A DNA stretch of 64,000 bases from CAZJKO01 sp964546995. Its GTDB lineage: Bacteria; Bacillota_I; Bacilli_A; RF39; UBA660. Location of the stretch: positions 4,674-68,673 of the forward strand of contig CAZJKO010000002.1 of the NCBI GenBank assembly GCA_964546995.1, given 5' to 3'. Shown one piece after another: positions 16,403-26,288 of the stretch. Positions within the stretch are counted from its first letter, which is position 1; every line of letters begins with the position of its first letter. The notes under the pieces are model-generated. The model ran no database searches. It was given only the letters and a program-made list of their open reading frames with translations, and was not told the DNA's origin. The translations under genes were made by a program, and so were the position numbers.

Positions 16403-18166
16403 TCACGAATGAGTCGTTGTATTCCAATTTTTCACAACATCACAATTGCCACTCTTAGGTTCTGGTGATGGCATTGCTAACTTTACAATTAAAGGAATCT
16501 TAAATGCTCGACCAAAAGCAAGACAAGTACCAGATTGTAAACTTTTCTGTTTTTCCACAATCTCTTCTGAAATATTAGGAACCATTTTTTTAATGTATTC
16601 GACATCCGTTGGATGGTTCATCTTAAAAATAAGAAAATTAGAACATTGCGAAATAACTGTATCCGAAAGCTCCACTGGTCTTTGAGAAATAAGTCCTAAA
16701 ATGAGCCCGTACTTACGTCCTTCTTTTGCTACTCGATCAAAAATATTGTATCCAATTAAATATTGATCCCGATCATTTTGAATGTAACGATGTGCTTCCT
16801 CTACCAAAATATGAAATGGAATCGAAGCTCGATTAGGAAGTGCCTTCGTAAATTCAAAAAGTAATCTCGTATAAATTTTCGTAATAACTTTCGCAAAATC
16901 ATCATCGACATCATCTAAATTAATATTGACAATCTGATATTTTTTCCCATCGGTAATAAGTAATGAGGTAAGGTACTGTTCCAACGTAATGTACTGTTTT
17001 ACCTCAAAGTATTTCGCATAACTTCCTGTAATCAAAGAATGAAGACGAACCTTAATCGTAACAGCATCCCCATACGTATTTTCATTGCGAAGCCATCCCT
17101 CACTAATCAACGTAAAATTGAGTGCTTTTTCTAAATCAGGTAACGTATAAAAAGATTCCCCTTTTGGTTCGTAATTATCGAATTCTGGTTTAATGAACCC
17201 AGAAACATATTCGGTCAAAAGAACACTTTCGGTAAATTGACCAGCAGAATCGATTAAAAAACATTCCCGGAATTTTCGAACGTAACCAATTCCCTGTACC
17301 GGTGCTTCTAAATTAAATTCCGGTGTCGAACAACTAGCTAAAATAGAAAAAACATCGTTACGCTTGTTAGGAGACGTCTGATTAGTATATAAAATGGTCA
17401 TAATTGCCTTAGCAATTAAATGATTCTTATAAAGGTTGGAATCACTTCCCGTTTCCGCAAAAATGCGAGCCAACTTAAGCATTCTTTCGATAATGGGAAG
17501 TTGGGAATGCTCTGTTGCAGAAAGAAGAAGGGCCAAATCACTAGAATTAAGTAACCAAATAGGTAGACGTAATGCTTCTCCAATCCCATCTGTCTCATTC
17601 GTTGTATAAAATTTATAATGATAATTTGGATTCATTTCGCTAATACTTTGAAAAGCATGATAGTATTCCCCAGAAGAATCGAATAACAACAAATTCGATT
17701 TATAAGGAAAGAGTCTCTTATCCAAAAACATATTTTGAATAATTCTGGCAATGCCACAACTCTTCCCGCTACCACTATTACCAAAAATAGCAAAGTGATT
17801 ACTAAAGAAAGCATTCACATCCATATAAATAGGGTGATCATTGTAAAATGGACTAACACCCAAAAGCATATTACCCGGCTTGTTCTCCCCAACAATAAGA
17901 GGAATTTCTTCTTCTTTAATCACCCGAATAGAAGCATCGAGTGAAGGTTTACGAATGACTCCTCCAAAAAGAACTCCATTGATAAGTTCTCCTAAAAAAC
18001 GGACCCTTACAATTCCTTCATTCAAATCGTCCACTTCTCCTAGTATCTTTTTATCAGAATCCTCAAAAATAACATGTAAATTCATAAGATTGATGGTAAG
18101 TGGCACATCGGGATTCAACTTTACATGTGCCAAATGATCACTAATATAAACAATTTTATCAAACAT
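16403..18166 (-). CDS. HerA-like/DUF87 ATPase
   Basis: 587 aa. An N-terminal beta-barrel of the HAS type precedes a P-loop ATPase: Walker A GNSGSGKSCG (around residue 147), Walker B FHILVEEAHRY and a downstream IFKMNH segment near the arginine-finger region. HerA-type ATPases are hexameric DNA translocases, often paired with a NurA nuclease; no NurA is adjacent here. It lies between a GNAT gene (3 bp away) and ffh (24 bp away), so it is transcribed with SRP genes. A house-keeping DNA-processing role or a defence-type role are both possible. Confidence 0.85.
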   Translation of the reverse strand: MFDKIVYISDHLAHVKLNPDVPLTINLMNLHVIFEDSDKKILGEVDDLNEGIVRVRFLGELINGVLFGGVIRKPSLDASIRVIKEEEIPLIVGENKPGNMLLGVSPFYNDHPIYMDVNAFFSNHFAIFGNSGSGKSCGIARIIQNMFLDKRLFPYKSNLLLFDSSGEYYHAFQSISEMNPNYHYKFYTTNETDGIGEALRLPIWLLNSSDLALLLSATEHSQLPIIERMLKLARIFAETGSDSNLYKNHLIAKAIMTILYTNQTSPNKRNDVFSILASCSTPEFNLEAPVQGIGYVRKFRECFLIDSAGQFTESVLLTEYVSGFIKPEFDNYEPKGESFYTLPDLEKALNFTLISEGWLRNENTYGDAVTIKVRLHSLITGSYAKYFEVKQYITLEQYLTSLLITDGKKYQIVNINLDDVDDDFAKVITKIYTRLLFEFTKALPNRASIPFHILVEEAHRYIQNDRDQYLIGYNIFDRVAKEGRKYGLILGLISQRPVELSDTVISQCSNFLIFKMNHPTDVEYIKKMVPNISEEIVEKQKSLQSGTCLAFGRAFKIPLIVKLAMPSPEPKSGNCDVVKNWNTTTHS

Positions 18167-18169
18167 AAT

Positions 18170-18682
18170 TTATCTCCCCTTTTTACGTTTATTTTCATAA
18201 TTTAAATTAAACTTTTCAAAACAAATTCGCCCAACACCATTTAACCCTTGAACATACTCATCGGTATCGTAAGTAAATCCCGCTGCCATCGCCGTCTTCA
18301 TACTAGGATAATTTCCTTGATCGATATCGAGTAAAACTTTTTCCACAGGATAAGTGGAAAACAAGTAATCGCTAATTTCTTCTAGTAGTTTACTTGCATA
18401 CCCTTTCTTTCTTTTTGAAGGAACAATCAAGTACTCGAGATAAATCGAATCTCTCTTAAGTCCACCAAGATAAAGATAGCCAATCAATTCATCGTGGAAA
18501 GAAACCAAATAAGCCCTTTCAAAAAAAGAATTGTTTTGATAACTCGATCGATGAAGTCGCTCAGGAATCTGTTTGACAAATCCCTCTTCATTTCCAAGTG
18601 ATAATTTCTCAAGAAAAGAACGATGGTTTTGATTTTCTTGATCAAATACGACTAATTCAAAGGAACCTCCAGGATAGACCAT
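18170..18682 (-). CDS. GNAT-family N-acetyltransferase
   Basis: 170 aa. The acetyl-CoA-binding signature is LEYLIVPSKRKKGYASKLL (motif A, R/Q-x-x-G-x-A type) at about residues 101-119, preceded by the beta-strand GYLYLGGL. Substrate unknown. AGGAGGAG precedes the ATG. It is 15 bp downstream of ylxM and 3 bp upstream of the HerA-like gene. Confidence 0.85.
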   Translation of the reverse strand: MVYPGGSFELVVFDQENQNHRSFLEKLSLGNEEGFVKQIPERLHRSSYQNNSFFERAYLVSFHDELIGYLYLGGLKRDSIYLEYLIVPSKRKKGYASKLLEEISDYLFSTYPVEKVLLDIDQGNYPSMKTAMAAGFTYDTDEYVQGLNGVGRICFEKFNLNYENKRKKGR

Positions 18683-18697
18683 AACACTCCTCCTATA

Positions 18698-18982
18698 TCA
18701 TAAAATATCCTCGATCGCATCTTTCAAAGCATCGTCTTTCACAAGTGCTAAAACTTGACAACGCTTCTTGTAACACTTTAACTTTTCTTCATAAAACAAA
18801 AGCTTTTCAATCGTAAGTTTTAACTGATGATGAATCGCATTGCGACTAACGGCATACTTTTCACTTAACTCACCAAAAGAAAGATTCAAAAAATAGTATC
18901 CTTCAAAATACTGACGTTGCTTTTCCGTCAACAATTCTTGGTAGTAGTCATACAAAGTACCATAGTAAATTGTATCTTCCAT
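18698..18982 (-). CDS. ylxM: YlxM/p13-type SRP-associated HTH protein
   Basis: 94 aa UPF0122 family protein. The helix-turn-helix is LSFGELSEKYAVSRNAIHHQL, and the start YYGTLYDYYQELLTEKQRQYFEGYYF is typical. YlxM is encoded next to ffh in many Firmicutes and stimulates SRP GTPase activity in streptococci. The ATG is part of a TAATG overlap with the preceding gene, with GGGGAGG upstream. Here two genes separate it from ffh. Confidence 0.92.
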   Translation of the reverse strand: MEDTIYYGTLYDYYQELLTEKQRQYFEGYYFLNLSFGELSEKYAVSRNAIHHQLKLTIEKLLFYEEKLKCYKKRCQVLALVKDDALKDAIEDIL

Positions 18983-19233
18983 TACATACCTCCCCACAAA
19001 CGAGAAAGAAGAACCAAAGCAAGAATAATCCCAACTCCACCATATAAATAAGTAAAGACTTTTCTTTTATAAACACGATAGTTGTTGTACGCCATCAAAA
19101 ACATTGTAACCATAAAACTAGCTTCCACATAAATAAGAACAGTAGAATCAAAGCAAGACCATCCAAATAAAATCAGGGAACTAACCGTTAAAACGAACTG
19201 TAACAATAACCAAATATCCCATTTTTTCTTCAT
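18982..19233 (-). CDS. small membrane protein between ftsY and ylxM
   Basis: 83 aa with three hydrophobic segments (about 8-26, 31-48 and 60-80). The stop overlaps the ylxM start (TAATG) and its start overlaps the end of ftsY by 4 bases, so translation is coupled to the SRP genes. No family recognised; context hints at a membrane-insertion or targeting role, but that is inference. Confidence 0.75.
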   Translation of the reverse strand: MKKKWDIWLLLQFVLTVSSLILFGWSCFDSTVLIYVEASFMVTMFLMAYNNYRVYKRKVFTYLYGGVGIILALVLLSRLWGGM

Positions 19234-20228
19234 AACATCATATCCTTAAACAATCCATAAATGTAGGTCTCGATATCGAACGTTTGCAAATCGTCCTTCC
19301 CTTCCCCTAAACCAATGTACTTAACAGGAATAGAAACTTCCTCTTTAATCGCCAAAACGATACCTCCCTTAGCAGTACCATCTAACTTGGTAAGAACAAT
19401 TCCCGTAATATTCGTAATTTCTTTAAAACTCTTCGCTTGACTAATTCCGTTTTGTCCCGTTGTCGCATCGATCACCAAAAGTGTCTCGTGTGGTGCCCCA
19501 TCGATCAAGGAAGAAATCACTTTATTCATCTTTTCTAACTCTTTCATAAGATTAACTTTATTTTGAAGTCTTCCTGCTGTATCGACCAAAACGACATCAA
19601 ATTCTTCTTTCAGTGCCATTTGAAGTCCATCAAAAATAACGCTGGAAGGATCGACCCCTTCTTCTTTACCATAGTAAGAAACACCAACGCGTTCACTCCA
19701 CTTTTGTAACTGACTCGAAGCACCTGCTCGAAACGTATCTCCTGCGATCAAAAGAACCCGCTTTCCTTCCTCTTTCATCTTGTAAGCAAGTTTCCCAATA
19801 GTCGTCGTTTTTCCAACACCATTGACCCCCACAAACAAAATCACCGTAGGACCACTCGCAGCATAATTGATCTTATCGACCAACACCCCATCATCGACAT
19901 AGATAATAAAAAGTTCATCGACAATGATCTCTTGAAGGAAAGAAGGATCATCGATCTTTTCACTCTTAACTCGAGCCCTCAATCGTTCCATAAACTTCAT
20001 TACCGTAGAAACGCCAATGTCAGCCATAATCAAAATTTCTTCTAATTCTTCAAAGTATTCTTCTGTAATATGGTGATACCGATCTGTAAGATGACTAAGA
20101 CGTGATACAAAAGACTCTCTCGTCTTGGTAAGTCCCTTTTCATACACGGCTACTTCTTTTACTTTTTCTTCATCCAACGCATCCTCTTCTTTTTGAAACA
20201 TCGTCTTAATCTTATGAAATATTCCCAT
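19230..20228 (-). CDS. ftsY: SRP receptor FtsY
   Basis: About 332 aa. It has the NG domain with GVNGVGKTTT, GDTFRAGA, DTAGR and TKLDGTAKGG; the N-terminal acidic part is short. FtsY docks the ribosome-Ffh complex at the membrane. Three consecutive ATG codons (20234, 20231, 20228) follow AGGTG; the last has the best spacing. It is the first gene of the cluster ending in ffh. Confidence 0.96.
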   Translation of the reverse strand: MGIFHKIKTMFQKEEDALDEEKVKEVAVYEKGLTKTRESFVSRLSHLTDRYHHITEEYFEELEEILIMADIGVSTVMKFMERLRARVKSEKIDDPSFLQEIIVDELFIIYVDDGVLVDKINYAASGPTVILFVGVNGVGKTTTIGKLAYKMKEEGKRVLLIAGDTFRAGASSQLQKWSERVGVSYYGKEEGVDPSSVIFDGLQMALKEEFDVVLVDTAGRLQNKVNLMKELEKMNKVISSLIDGAPHETLLVIDATTGQNGISQAKSFKEITNITGIVLTKLDGTAKGGIVLAIKEEVSIPVKYIGLGEGKDDLQTFDIETYIYGLFKDMML

Positions 20229-20290
20229 CATCATCACCTAACTAATATTATAACAAAAAAACAAGGAAGAAGAAAAGAAAAACAAAAGAA

Positions 20291-20319
20291 TAGACAAAAG
20301 AAAATATTTATAGTATAAT
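20291..20319 (+). promoter_or_regulatory. rnj promoter
   Basis: TAGACA (20291-20296), 17-nt spacer, TATAAT (20314-20319). About 50 bases of leader before the coding start. Confidence 0.7.
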
Positions 20320-20370
20320 TTTAGAGGTTAGTTCTTGATTATACAAAACGAACTTAAGAAAGGAGTTATC

Positions 20371-22062
20371 ATGAAAGAATCAAAACCAAATGAAACAAAA
20401 ATCATTGTTTTAGGTGGTTTAGGAGAAGTCGGAAAAAACATGTATTGTGTAATGCATGACGACGAATTAATTATTATTGATGCGGGTGTTAGTTTTCCAG
20501 AGGGAGAACTTTTAGGAATTGATTATGTCTTACCAGACTATACTTTTTTAAAACAAAATCAAGATAAAGTTAAAGCGTTAATTATTACGCACGGTCATGA
20601 GGATCATATAGGAGGAATTCCCTTTTTATTACAAACAGTAAATATTCCTGCTATTTATGCACCAAACCAAGCAAAAGAGTTAATTGCCTTAAAATTAGAA
20701 GATAGAAACATTCGTTACGATAATTTATTTGTATATACCGATGAAACTAAACTAACATTTAAACACATCGAAGTGGAATTTTTCAAAACGACCCACTCGA
20801 TTCCCGATTCACACGGAATTTCGATCAAAACACCGAATGGAAGGGTTGTTACAACAGGAGACTTCAAATTTGACTTAACGCCAATTGGACCGATGGCAGA
20901 TCTTCATCGAATGGCCGAAATTGGAAAAAAAGGAGTCACACTACTACTGAGTGATAGTACCAATGCCCTAAATGAAGGTATGAGTATCAGTGAATCCAAA
21001 GTAGATGGTGCCCTAGCGGATATTTTTTCAAAATATAAATATCATCGTATTATTATTGCAACGTTTGCATCGAACATCTATCGTTTAAAACATATCGTAG
21101 AAACCTGCAGTAAAAACAATCGTAAAATTTGTATTTTCGGCCGAAGCATGGAAAATAACATCGATATTTCCATTAAAGGGGGCTACATCGATCATAAAGA
21201 ACTATTTGTAACCCCAGAAGAAGCCAACAACTTAAAACCAGGCGAAGTATGTATTTTATGTACCGGAAGCCAAGGGGAACCTTTAGCAGCACTATCTAGA
21301 ATTGCCGAAGGAACCCACAAACAAATCAAATTAAGACCAGATGATATCGTTGTCTTTTCATCAAGTGCCATTCCAGGAAATGCCCTAAGTATTTCGAAAA
21401 CAATCAATAAACTATACCTAAAAGGAGTCAAAGTATTTACCAATACTTCTCTTTCCGAACTACATACATCAGGGCACGCCAACCAAGAAGAATTGAAATT
21501 GATGATAAGACTATTAATGCCAAAATACTTAATGCCATTCCATGGGGATTATAGAATGCTCCAAAGACATGCCCAAGTAGGAATAGAATGTGATATTCCC
21601 AAAGAAAATACGTTTGTGTTACAAAATGGAGATATCTTAACCATGATCGATGAAAAAATCGAAAAAACAGATCACATCCCAGCACCAGACGTCTATGTCG
21701 ATGGAAATAGAATTGGCGAAATTGGAGGAGCTGTTTTACGTGATCGTAAAATCATGGCTAGTGATGGTATTCTAGTAGTAATTGCCAATATCGATATGAA
21801 AAAAAGAACACTTCTCATCAAACCGAACATCACCACAAGAGGCTTCATCCTAATCAATGAAAACGAAGACTTAATTCATAAAATCGAAAATATCGCAAGT
21901 ACCATCATCAAAGAAAAACTAAAAGAACCAAATGTAACCTTCCAAGAAATTAAAAATCAAATCACCCAAGATTTAATACCAGAAATATACGAATTAACAG
22001 GAAGAAGACCGATCATTTTACCGATCATTTTAGATATTAAAAAAACAGTAAATGTAAAATAA
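20371..22062 (+). CDS. rnj: ribonuclease J
   Basis: 563 aa metallo-beta-lactamase/beta-CASP ribonuclease. The metal-binding motif THGHEDHIGG is present, with the beta-CASP motifs GSQGEPLAAL and TSGHANQEEL and H in PFHGDYRML. RNase J has 5'-3' exonuclease and endonuclease activity in mRNA decay. The start at 20371 follows AAAGGAG; an in-frame ATT-proximal extension (20335) lacks one. RNase Y lies at 23.1 kb on the other strand. Confidence 0.95.
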   Translation: MKESKPNETKIIVLGGLGEVGKNMYCVMHDDELIIIDAGVSFPEGELLGIDYVLPDYTFLKQNQDKVKALIITHGHEDHIGGIPFLLQTVNIPAIYAPNQAKELIALKLEDRNIRYDNLFVYTDETKLTFKHIEVEFFKTTHSIPDSHGISIKTPNGRVVTTGDFKFDLTPIGPMADLHRMAEIGKKGVTLLLSDSTNALNEGMSISESKVDGALADIFSKYKYHRIIIATFASNIYRLKHIVETCSKNNRKICIFGRSMENNIDISIKGGYIDHKELFVTPEEANNLKPGEVCILCTGSQGEPLAALSRIAEGTHKQIKLRPDDIVVFSSSAIPGNALSISKTINKLYLKGVKVFTNTSLSELHTSGHANQEELKLMIRLLMPKYLMPFHGDYRMLQRHAQVGIECDIPKENTFVLQNGDILTMIDEKIEKTDHIPAPDVYVDGNRIGEIGGAVLRDRKIMASDGILVVIANIDMKKRTLLIKPNITTRGFILINENEDLIHKIENIASTIIKEKLKEPNVTFQEIKNQITQDLIPEIYELTGRRPIILPIILDIKKTVNVK

Positions 22063-22069
22063 GTTCAAA

Positions 22070-22095
22070 AAAAATCAAGATTTCTCTTGATTTTT
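22070..22095. terminator. terminator between rnj and a convergent gene
   Basis: AAAAATCAAGA-tttc-TCTTGATTTTT, an 11-bp perfect stem with A and T runs. Confidence 0.85.
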
Positions 22096-22104
22096 CTTTT
22101 ATTT

Positions 22105-23001
22105 CTATTTATAACGAGTAAATATTTTCATCATACCTGTCTCTTTATCGTAATCGTCGATTTTCTTTTGAATAGGATCAAACGATAAATCGAGAGATTG
22201 AACATACTGATTCACAGCTTCAGACAAGCGATCTGTATCACAAACCAAATAATCGCGAACCTCATCATAACACGAAGATGTTTCAATCTTTTTAATAATA
22301 TCGTGGTTCATCGGATCGAGCATCTCAGGAAAAATGTGATCCATTCCTTTCGCAAAGCGATAGTATTTGTCGATGAAGCGATGCCAAAAATGATCGTTCG
22401 ATAACGGAAAAGTTGTCCCCGTAGCCAAATTGTAAGCAAGAGCATCACAACACTTAAAGTAATCTTTCAACTCACTAGCATAAACGAGATAATCGTCGTA
22501 GAACTCTTCTTCCATAACCTCTTCGCTAGAAGTAGGTTCATTTGCTTTATAAATCTGAACATCCATATGATAGAAAGGATGAAATCTAGCATAGATCGAT
22601 TCGTACCCAAGGGCAATAATCTCATGTCCCATCTCGTAACGTCCCTCAATAGGATAATCAGAAATTTCCCAAGTAGAATCCATAAGTTCTTCGAGAATAG
22701 ACGGATCGTCGATCACAATTCGCTCAACGTCATCCAAACTCATATCGTGAACAAGACCATAAAGAAGAACATCCTCTTCCTCCACATCACCAAAATATCC
22801 ATTAGAAAGCTTAAACTCACAGGTGAAAAAATCGATCGCCATTACGCCCATCATAAAATCGAAATGTTCCGAATTCTTTTGCATTCTATTGAGAATATCG
22901 TTAAAAACCTCTGGATCTTTCGCATTTTTACGATAATAATTTCGATAACGATTAATGATATGACGGATATGTTGCAAAGATGTTTCAACCTTGTATACCA
23001 T
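22105..23001 (-). CDS. conserved-looking cytosolic protein, function unknown
   Basis: 298 aa, soluble, acidic, rich in Asp/Glu and Tyr, mostly helical by composition. There is no clear motif; histidine-rich patches include SNDHFWHRFIDKYY and FHPFYHMDV. The start follows GAGGGGG. It lies 68 bp downstream of rny on the same strand. No function assigned. Confidence 0.7.
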   Translation of the reverse strand: MVYKVETSLQHIRHIINRYRNYYRKNAKDPEVFNDILNRMQKNSEHFDFMMGVMAIDFFTCEFKLSNGYFGDVEEEDVLLYGLVHDMSLDDVERIVIDDPSILEELMDSTWEISDYPIEGRYEMGHEIIALGYESIYARFHPFYHMDVQIYKANEPTSSEEVMEEEFYDDYLVYASELKDYFKCCDALAYNLATGTTFPLSNDHFWHRFIDKYYRFAKGMDHIFPEMLDPMNHDIIKKIETSSCYDEVRDYLVCDTDRLSEAVNQYVQSLDLSFDPIQKKIDDYDKETGMMKIFTRYK

Positions 23002-23069
23002 CAAAATTCCCCCTCACTAAATGTGTCATCATTATAACACAAAACAAAGAAAAAAGCAAGAAAAAGAGA

Positions 23070-24620
23070 CTAGCGTGCCTCTTCTTGTGCTCTAGTCTCA
23101 CGAATGACAGTAACCTTAATCGTTCCAGGATACTGCATCGTATTTTCAATTTTTTCTTTAATATCTCGAGCAATTTTATAACTCGTCAAATCATCGACTT
23201 CTTCAGGTTTCACAATGACCCGTAACTCTCGTCCTGCTTGAACAGCAAATGTCTTTTCGACACCTTTCATATCGAGAGCCACTTGCTCTAACTGTTCTAA
23301 ACGCTTAATGTAGTTTTCTAGTGAATCATTACGAGCTCCTGGACGAGAAGCACTAAGAGCATCAGCAACAGCCACAATAACAGAAATAATGCTCGCAGCC
23401 TCTGTATCACCATGATGACTGTGAATCGCATTGATCACCACATCGCTTTCGTGGAACTTTTTCGCAAGATCGACCCCGATTTCTACGTGACTTCCTTCAA
23501 CTTCGTGATCGATAGCCTTTCCAATATCATGTAACAGTCCTGCCCGCTTAGCAAGATTGACATTTTCGGAAAGCTCCGATGCAAGTAGTCCAGACAAATG
23601 CGCAACTTCAAGTGAATGCTGTAAGGCATTTTGACCATAACTCGTACGGAAATGAAGTTTACCGACAAGTTCAACAAGCTCAGGATCAAATTTCGTAAGA
23701 CCAAGCTCGAAAAGAGCCTCATTTCCATATTCGATGATCTTCGCCTTCATCTCCTGGCTAACCTTATCGTATAACTCCTCAATACGAGTTGGATGAATTC
23801 GTCCATCTTTAATTAACGTTTCTAACGTAATGCGAGCAATTTCACGACGCAACGGATCAAAACTAGACAATACGACCGCTTCTGGTGTATCATCGATAAT
23901 TAAATCGACACCTGTAATCGCTTCGATCGTGCGAATATTTCGCCCCTCACGTCCAATAATACGACCTTTCATTTCGTCATTTGGAAGATCGACAACCGTC
24001 ACCGTTTGATCACTAGCAATATCAGCTGCATACTTCTGCATTGACGTAACAAGCAAATCCTTTGCTTTCTTATCGACCTCTAACTTTGCTTCATTCTCTT
24101 TCTCTTTAATGTAAGAAGCGATCTCAATACTCATCTCTTCTTCCACTTTACTCATAACCATATTACGAGCTTTTTCCTTAGTAAACCCAGATATTTCCTG
24201 CAACAAATCGAGCTGTTGCTGCTTAAGTTCTTCCACTTTACTCTGTTCTTCTTGGATTTTACTCTGTCTTAAAGATAATTTTTCCTCACGTTCGTCCAAA
24301 GCTGTTTCACGTTTCTGATAAAGCTCATCACGCTTATCCATATTGTTTTCTCTTTGCAACAAACGATCTTCTGATCCCTTTAACTCTGCTTTCTTCTCTT
24401 TAATTTGTTTCTCTACTTCTAATTTTAATTTATGTGCTTCTTCCTTCGCTTCCAATAACGAATCACGTTTCGTTTTATCTGCTTCTTTTTTCGCTTTTTC
24501 AAGCATCTCTTCAATCTTTTTAGAAGTATTACTCTCTTTTAAATAATTCATAAAAAAAGTAATACATACTCCAGTAGCTAATCCAAATACAACAAGTAAA
24601 ATGGAGATCCATAAATTCAT
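23070..24620 (-). CDS. rny: ribonuclease Y
   Basis: 516 aa, normal RNase Y length. One N-terminal membrane anchor (about 3-25) precedes a long coiled coil (30-190), a KH domain ([15 protein letters not shown]) and an HD domain ([20 protein letters not shown]). RNase Y is the membrane-bound endonuclease that starts mRNA decay. GGAGG precedes the ATG. In the Bacillus order it follows recA, as the strand order here also suggests. Confidence 0.97.
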   Translation of the reverse strand: MNLWISILLVVFGLATGVCITFFMNYLKESNTSKKIEEMLEKAKKEADKTKRDSLLEAKEEAHKLKLEVEKQIKEKKAELKGSEDRLLQRENNMDKRDELYQKRETALDEREEKLSLRQSKIQEEQSKVEELKQQQLDLLQEISGFTKEKARNMVMSKVEEEMSIEIASYIKEKENEAKLEVDKKAKDLLVTSMQKYAADIASDQTVTVVDLPNDEMKGRIIGREGRNIRTIEAITGVDLIIDDTPEAVVLSSFDPLRREIARITLETLIKDGRIHPTRIEELYDKVSQEMKAKIIEYGNEALFELGLTKFDPELVELVGKLHFRTSYGQNALQHSLEVAHLSGLLASELSENVNLAKRAGLLHDIGKAIDHEVEGSHVEIGVDLAKKFHESDVVINAIHSHHGDTEAASIISVIVAVADALSASRPGARNDSLENYIKRLEQLEQVALDMKGVEKTFAVQAGRELRVIVKPEEVDDLTSYKIARDIKEKIENTMQYPGTIKVTVIRETRAQEEAR

Positions 24621-24723
24621 ATTACTACCTCCATTCTAGATTTATGTTAATGACTATTAAATCATAATATCCATCTCTAATATAACTTTATCTATAAAAC
24701 TTGTCAAGATAAGACCAAACAAA

Positions 24724-24745
24724 AAGAGGAGAATATCCCCTAAAC
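24724..24745 (-). terminator. murE terminator
   Basis: On the minus strand AGGGGA-tat-TCTCCT (one G-T pair) then CTTTTTG, shortly after the murE stop codon. Confidence 0.5.
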
Positions 24746-24775
24746 AATAGCAAAATAATCGATAAAAATTATTTA

Positions 24776-26203
24776 TCAATCACACCGTTTCTCTTCGAAA
24801 TATGATGCAATCACATCGTAATCATTATAAGGAACATTTCCCTCTTTAAGAGCCATGTACCCATCTCTACCTTTTCCTAAAATACAGACAATATCATTTT
24901 CTTCCGCCATATCAAAAGCATGATAAATTGCTTCCTTACGATCGAGAATACGTTCATAGTGAGTGAAATTAGTCTCACTTACCATATCGTCAATAATCGA
25001 ATTAACATCTTCGCATCTAGGATCATCCATCGTAAAAATAACATGATCCGATAACGATAACGCTTCTTGCCCCATCTTACCACGCTTTTCTTTTTCACGC
25101 CCTCCAGCACTACCTAAAACAGTGATAATTCTCCCCGTTTTATTCGTAGAAACACAAGTTAAAATTTGATGAATCGCATTAGCTGTATGAGCATAATCTA
25201 AAAGGATCGTATAATCTTGCCCAAAGGAAAGTCTCTCTCCTCTTCCTAAAACAGGATGAAGCAAGGAAACTTTAGATATAACATCGGATAAAGAGTACCC
25301 TAAACAACAAAGACAGGCAATCGAAGCAACCAAATTATAAACATTGTATGTTCCTAAAAAAGGACTCTCTACTTGATAAGTGATTCCTTGATAAACGAGA
25401 GAAAGCGTCGTTTTTAAAGCAGTTTGATTAATAGAGGAAAATTGAAACATAGCATTCTCCCCCATACCATAAGTAACGACCTTGCCCTTAGAATGAGAAA
25501 GCATATAAGAATAGTATGGATCATCGATATTCAAAACACAATATCCATCTTCTTTCGTTTGTTCAAATAACTTTGCTTTCATCGAAACGTAGTTTTCGAT
25601 CGTTTTATGAACATTCAAATGATCCTCTGTAAGATTCGTAAAGACACTAACTGTAAAGGGAACTCTCGCAACACGTCCTGCTAAAATTGCCTCACTCGAT
25701 ACTTCCATACTAAGCATTTTACATCCCCGATCGACGAGATGTTTTAAACAAGGATAAAACTCTTCAGGAATAGGTGTAGTATTGTTTGTTTTTTCAAAAA
25801 AGTCCCCAAAATAACATCCATTAGTTCCCAAATATCCAACAGGTAAATAGGAAGACAACAACTGATAAATCATCGTCGACGTCGTCGTCTTTCCATCTGT
25901 CCCCGTCACCCCAATCATAGTTAAAGAAGAAACAGGATCATCATAAAACGCTTCACAACACTGAATCAACGCTTCCTTAGTCGAAGAAACCCGAATAGAA
26001 GGAACAGAAGAAGAAACCTCTTTTTCCACCAAGACAGCACTAGCACCTTTTTGAATGACTTCGTCAATAAACTGATGCCCATCAAACGTCTTACCGGAAA
26101 TAGCCACAAATAAATCACCTGGACCAACTTGCTTCGAATTTGCAGTAATCCCATGAATCATCACATCATATGGACAATCGATAATATCACATAGTTTTTT
26201 CAT
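24776..26203 (-). CDS. murE: UDP-N-acetylmuramoyl-tripeptide synthetase MurE
   Basis: 475 aa Mur ligase. ATP-binding GVTGTDGKTTT, the central NLTEDHLNVH with carbamylated-lysine region (VSMKAKLF), and C-terminal DDPRCED and GKGRDGY are seen. It adds the third amino acid to UDP-MurNAc-L-Ala-D-Glu. The DDPR-x-ED motif resembles the meso-diaminopimelate DNPR type, but the usual GKGHE is GKGRD, so specificity is not certain. The ATG at 26203 has AAGGGTGAG upstream; an earlier GTG is in frame. It sits between recA and rny. Confidence 0.93.
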   Translation of the reverse strand: MKKLCDIIDCPYDVMIHGITANSKQVGPGDLFVAISGKTFDGHQFIDEVIQKGASAVLVEKEVSSSVPSIRVSSTKEALIQCCEAFYDDPVSSLTMIGVTGTDGKTTTSTMIYQLLSSYLPVGYLGTNGCYFGDFFEKTNNTTPIPEEFYPCLKHLVDRGCKMLSMEVSSEAILAGRVARVPFTVSVFTNLTEDHLNVHKTIENYVSMKAKLFEQTKEDGYCVLNIDDPYYSYMLSHSKGKVVTYGMGENAMFQFSSINQTALKTTLSLVYQGITYQVESPFLGTYNVYNLVASIACLCCLGYSLSDVISKVSLLHPVLGRGERLSFGQDYTILLDYAHTANAIHQILTCVSTNKTGRIITVLGSAGGREKEKRGKMGQEALSLSDHVIFTMDDPRCEDVNSIIDDMVSETNFTHYERILDRKEAIYHAFDMAEENDIVCILGKGRDGYMALKEGNVPYNDYDVIASYFEEKRCD

Positions 26204-26288
26204 AATACTCACCCTTACTCAAATTATAAAAAAGACCATCAAAAAAAGCAATAGAATCCCTAAACTATTCTATGAAAAAAGAAGAAAA

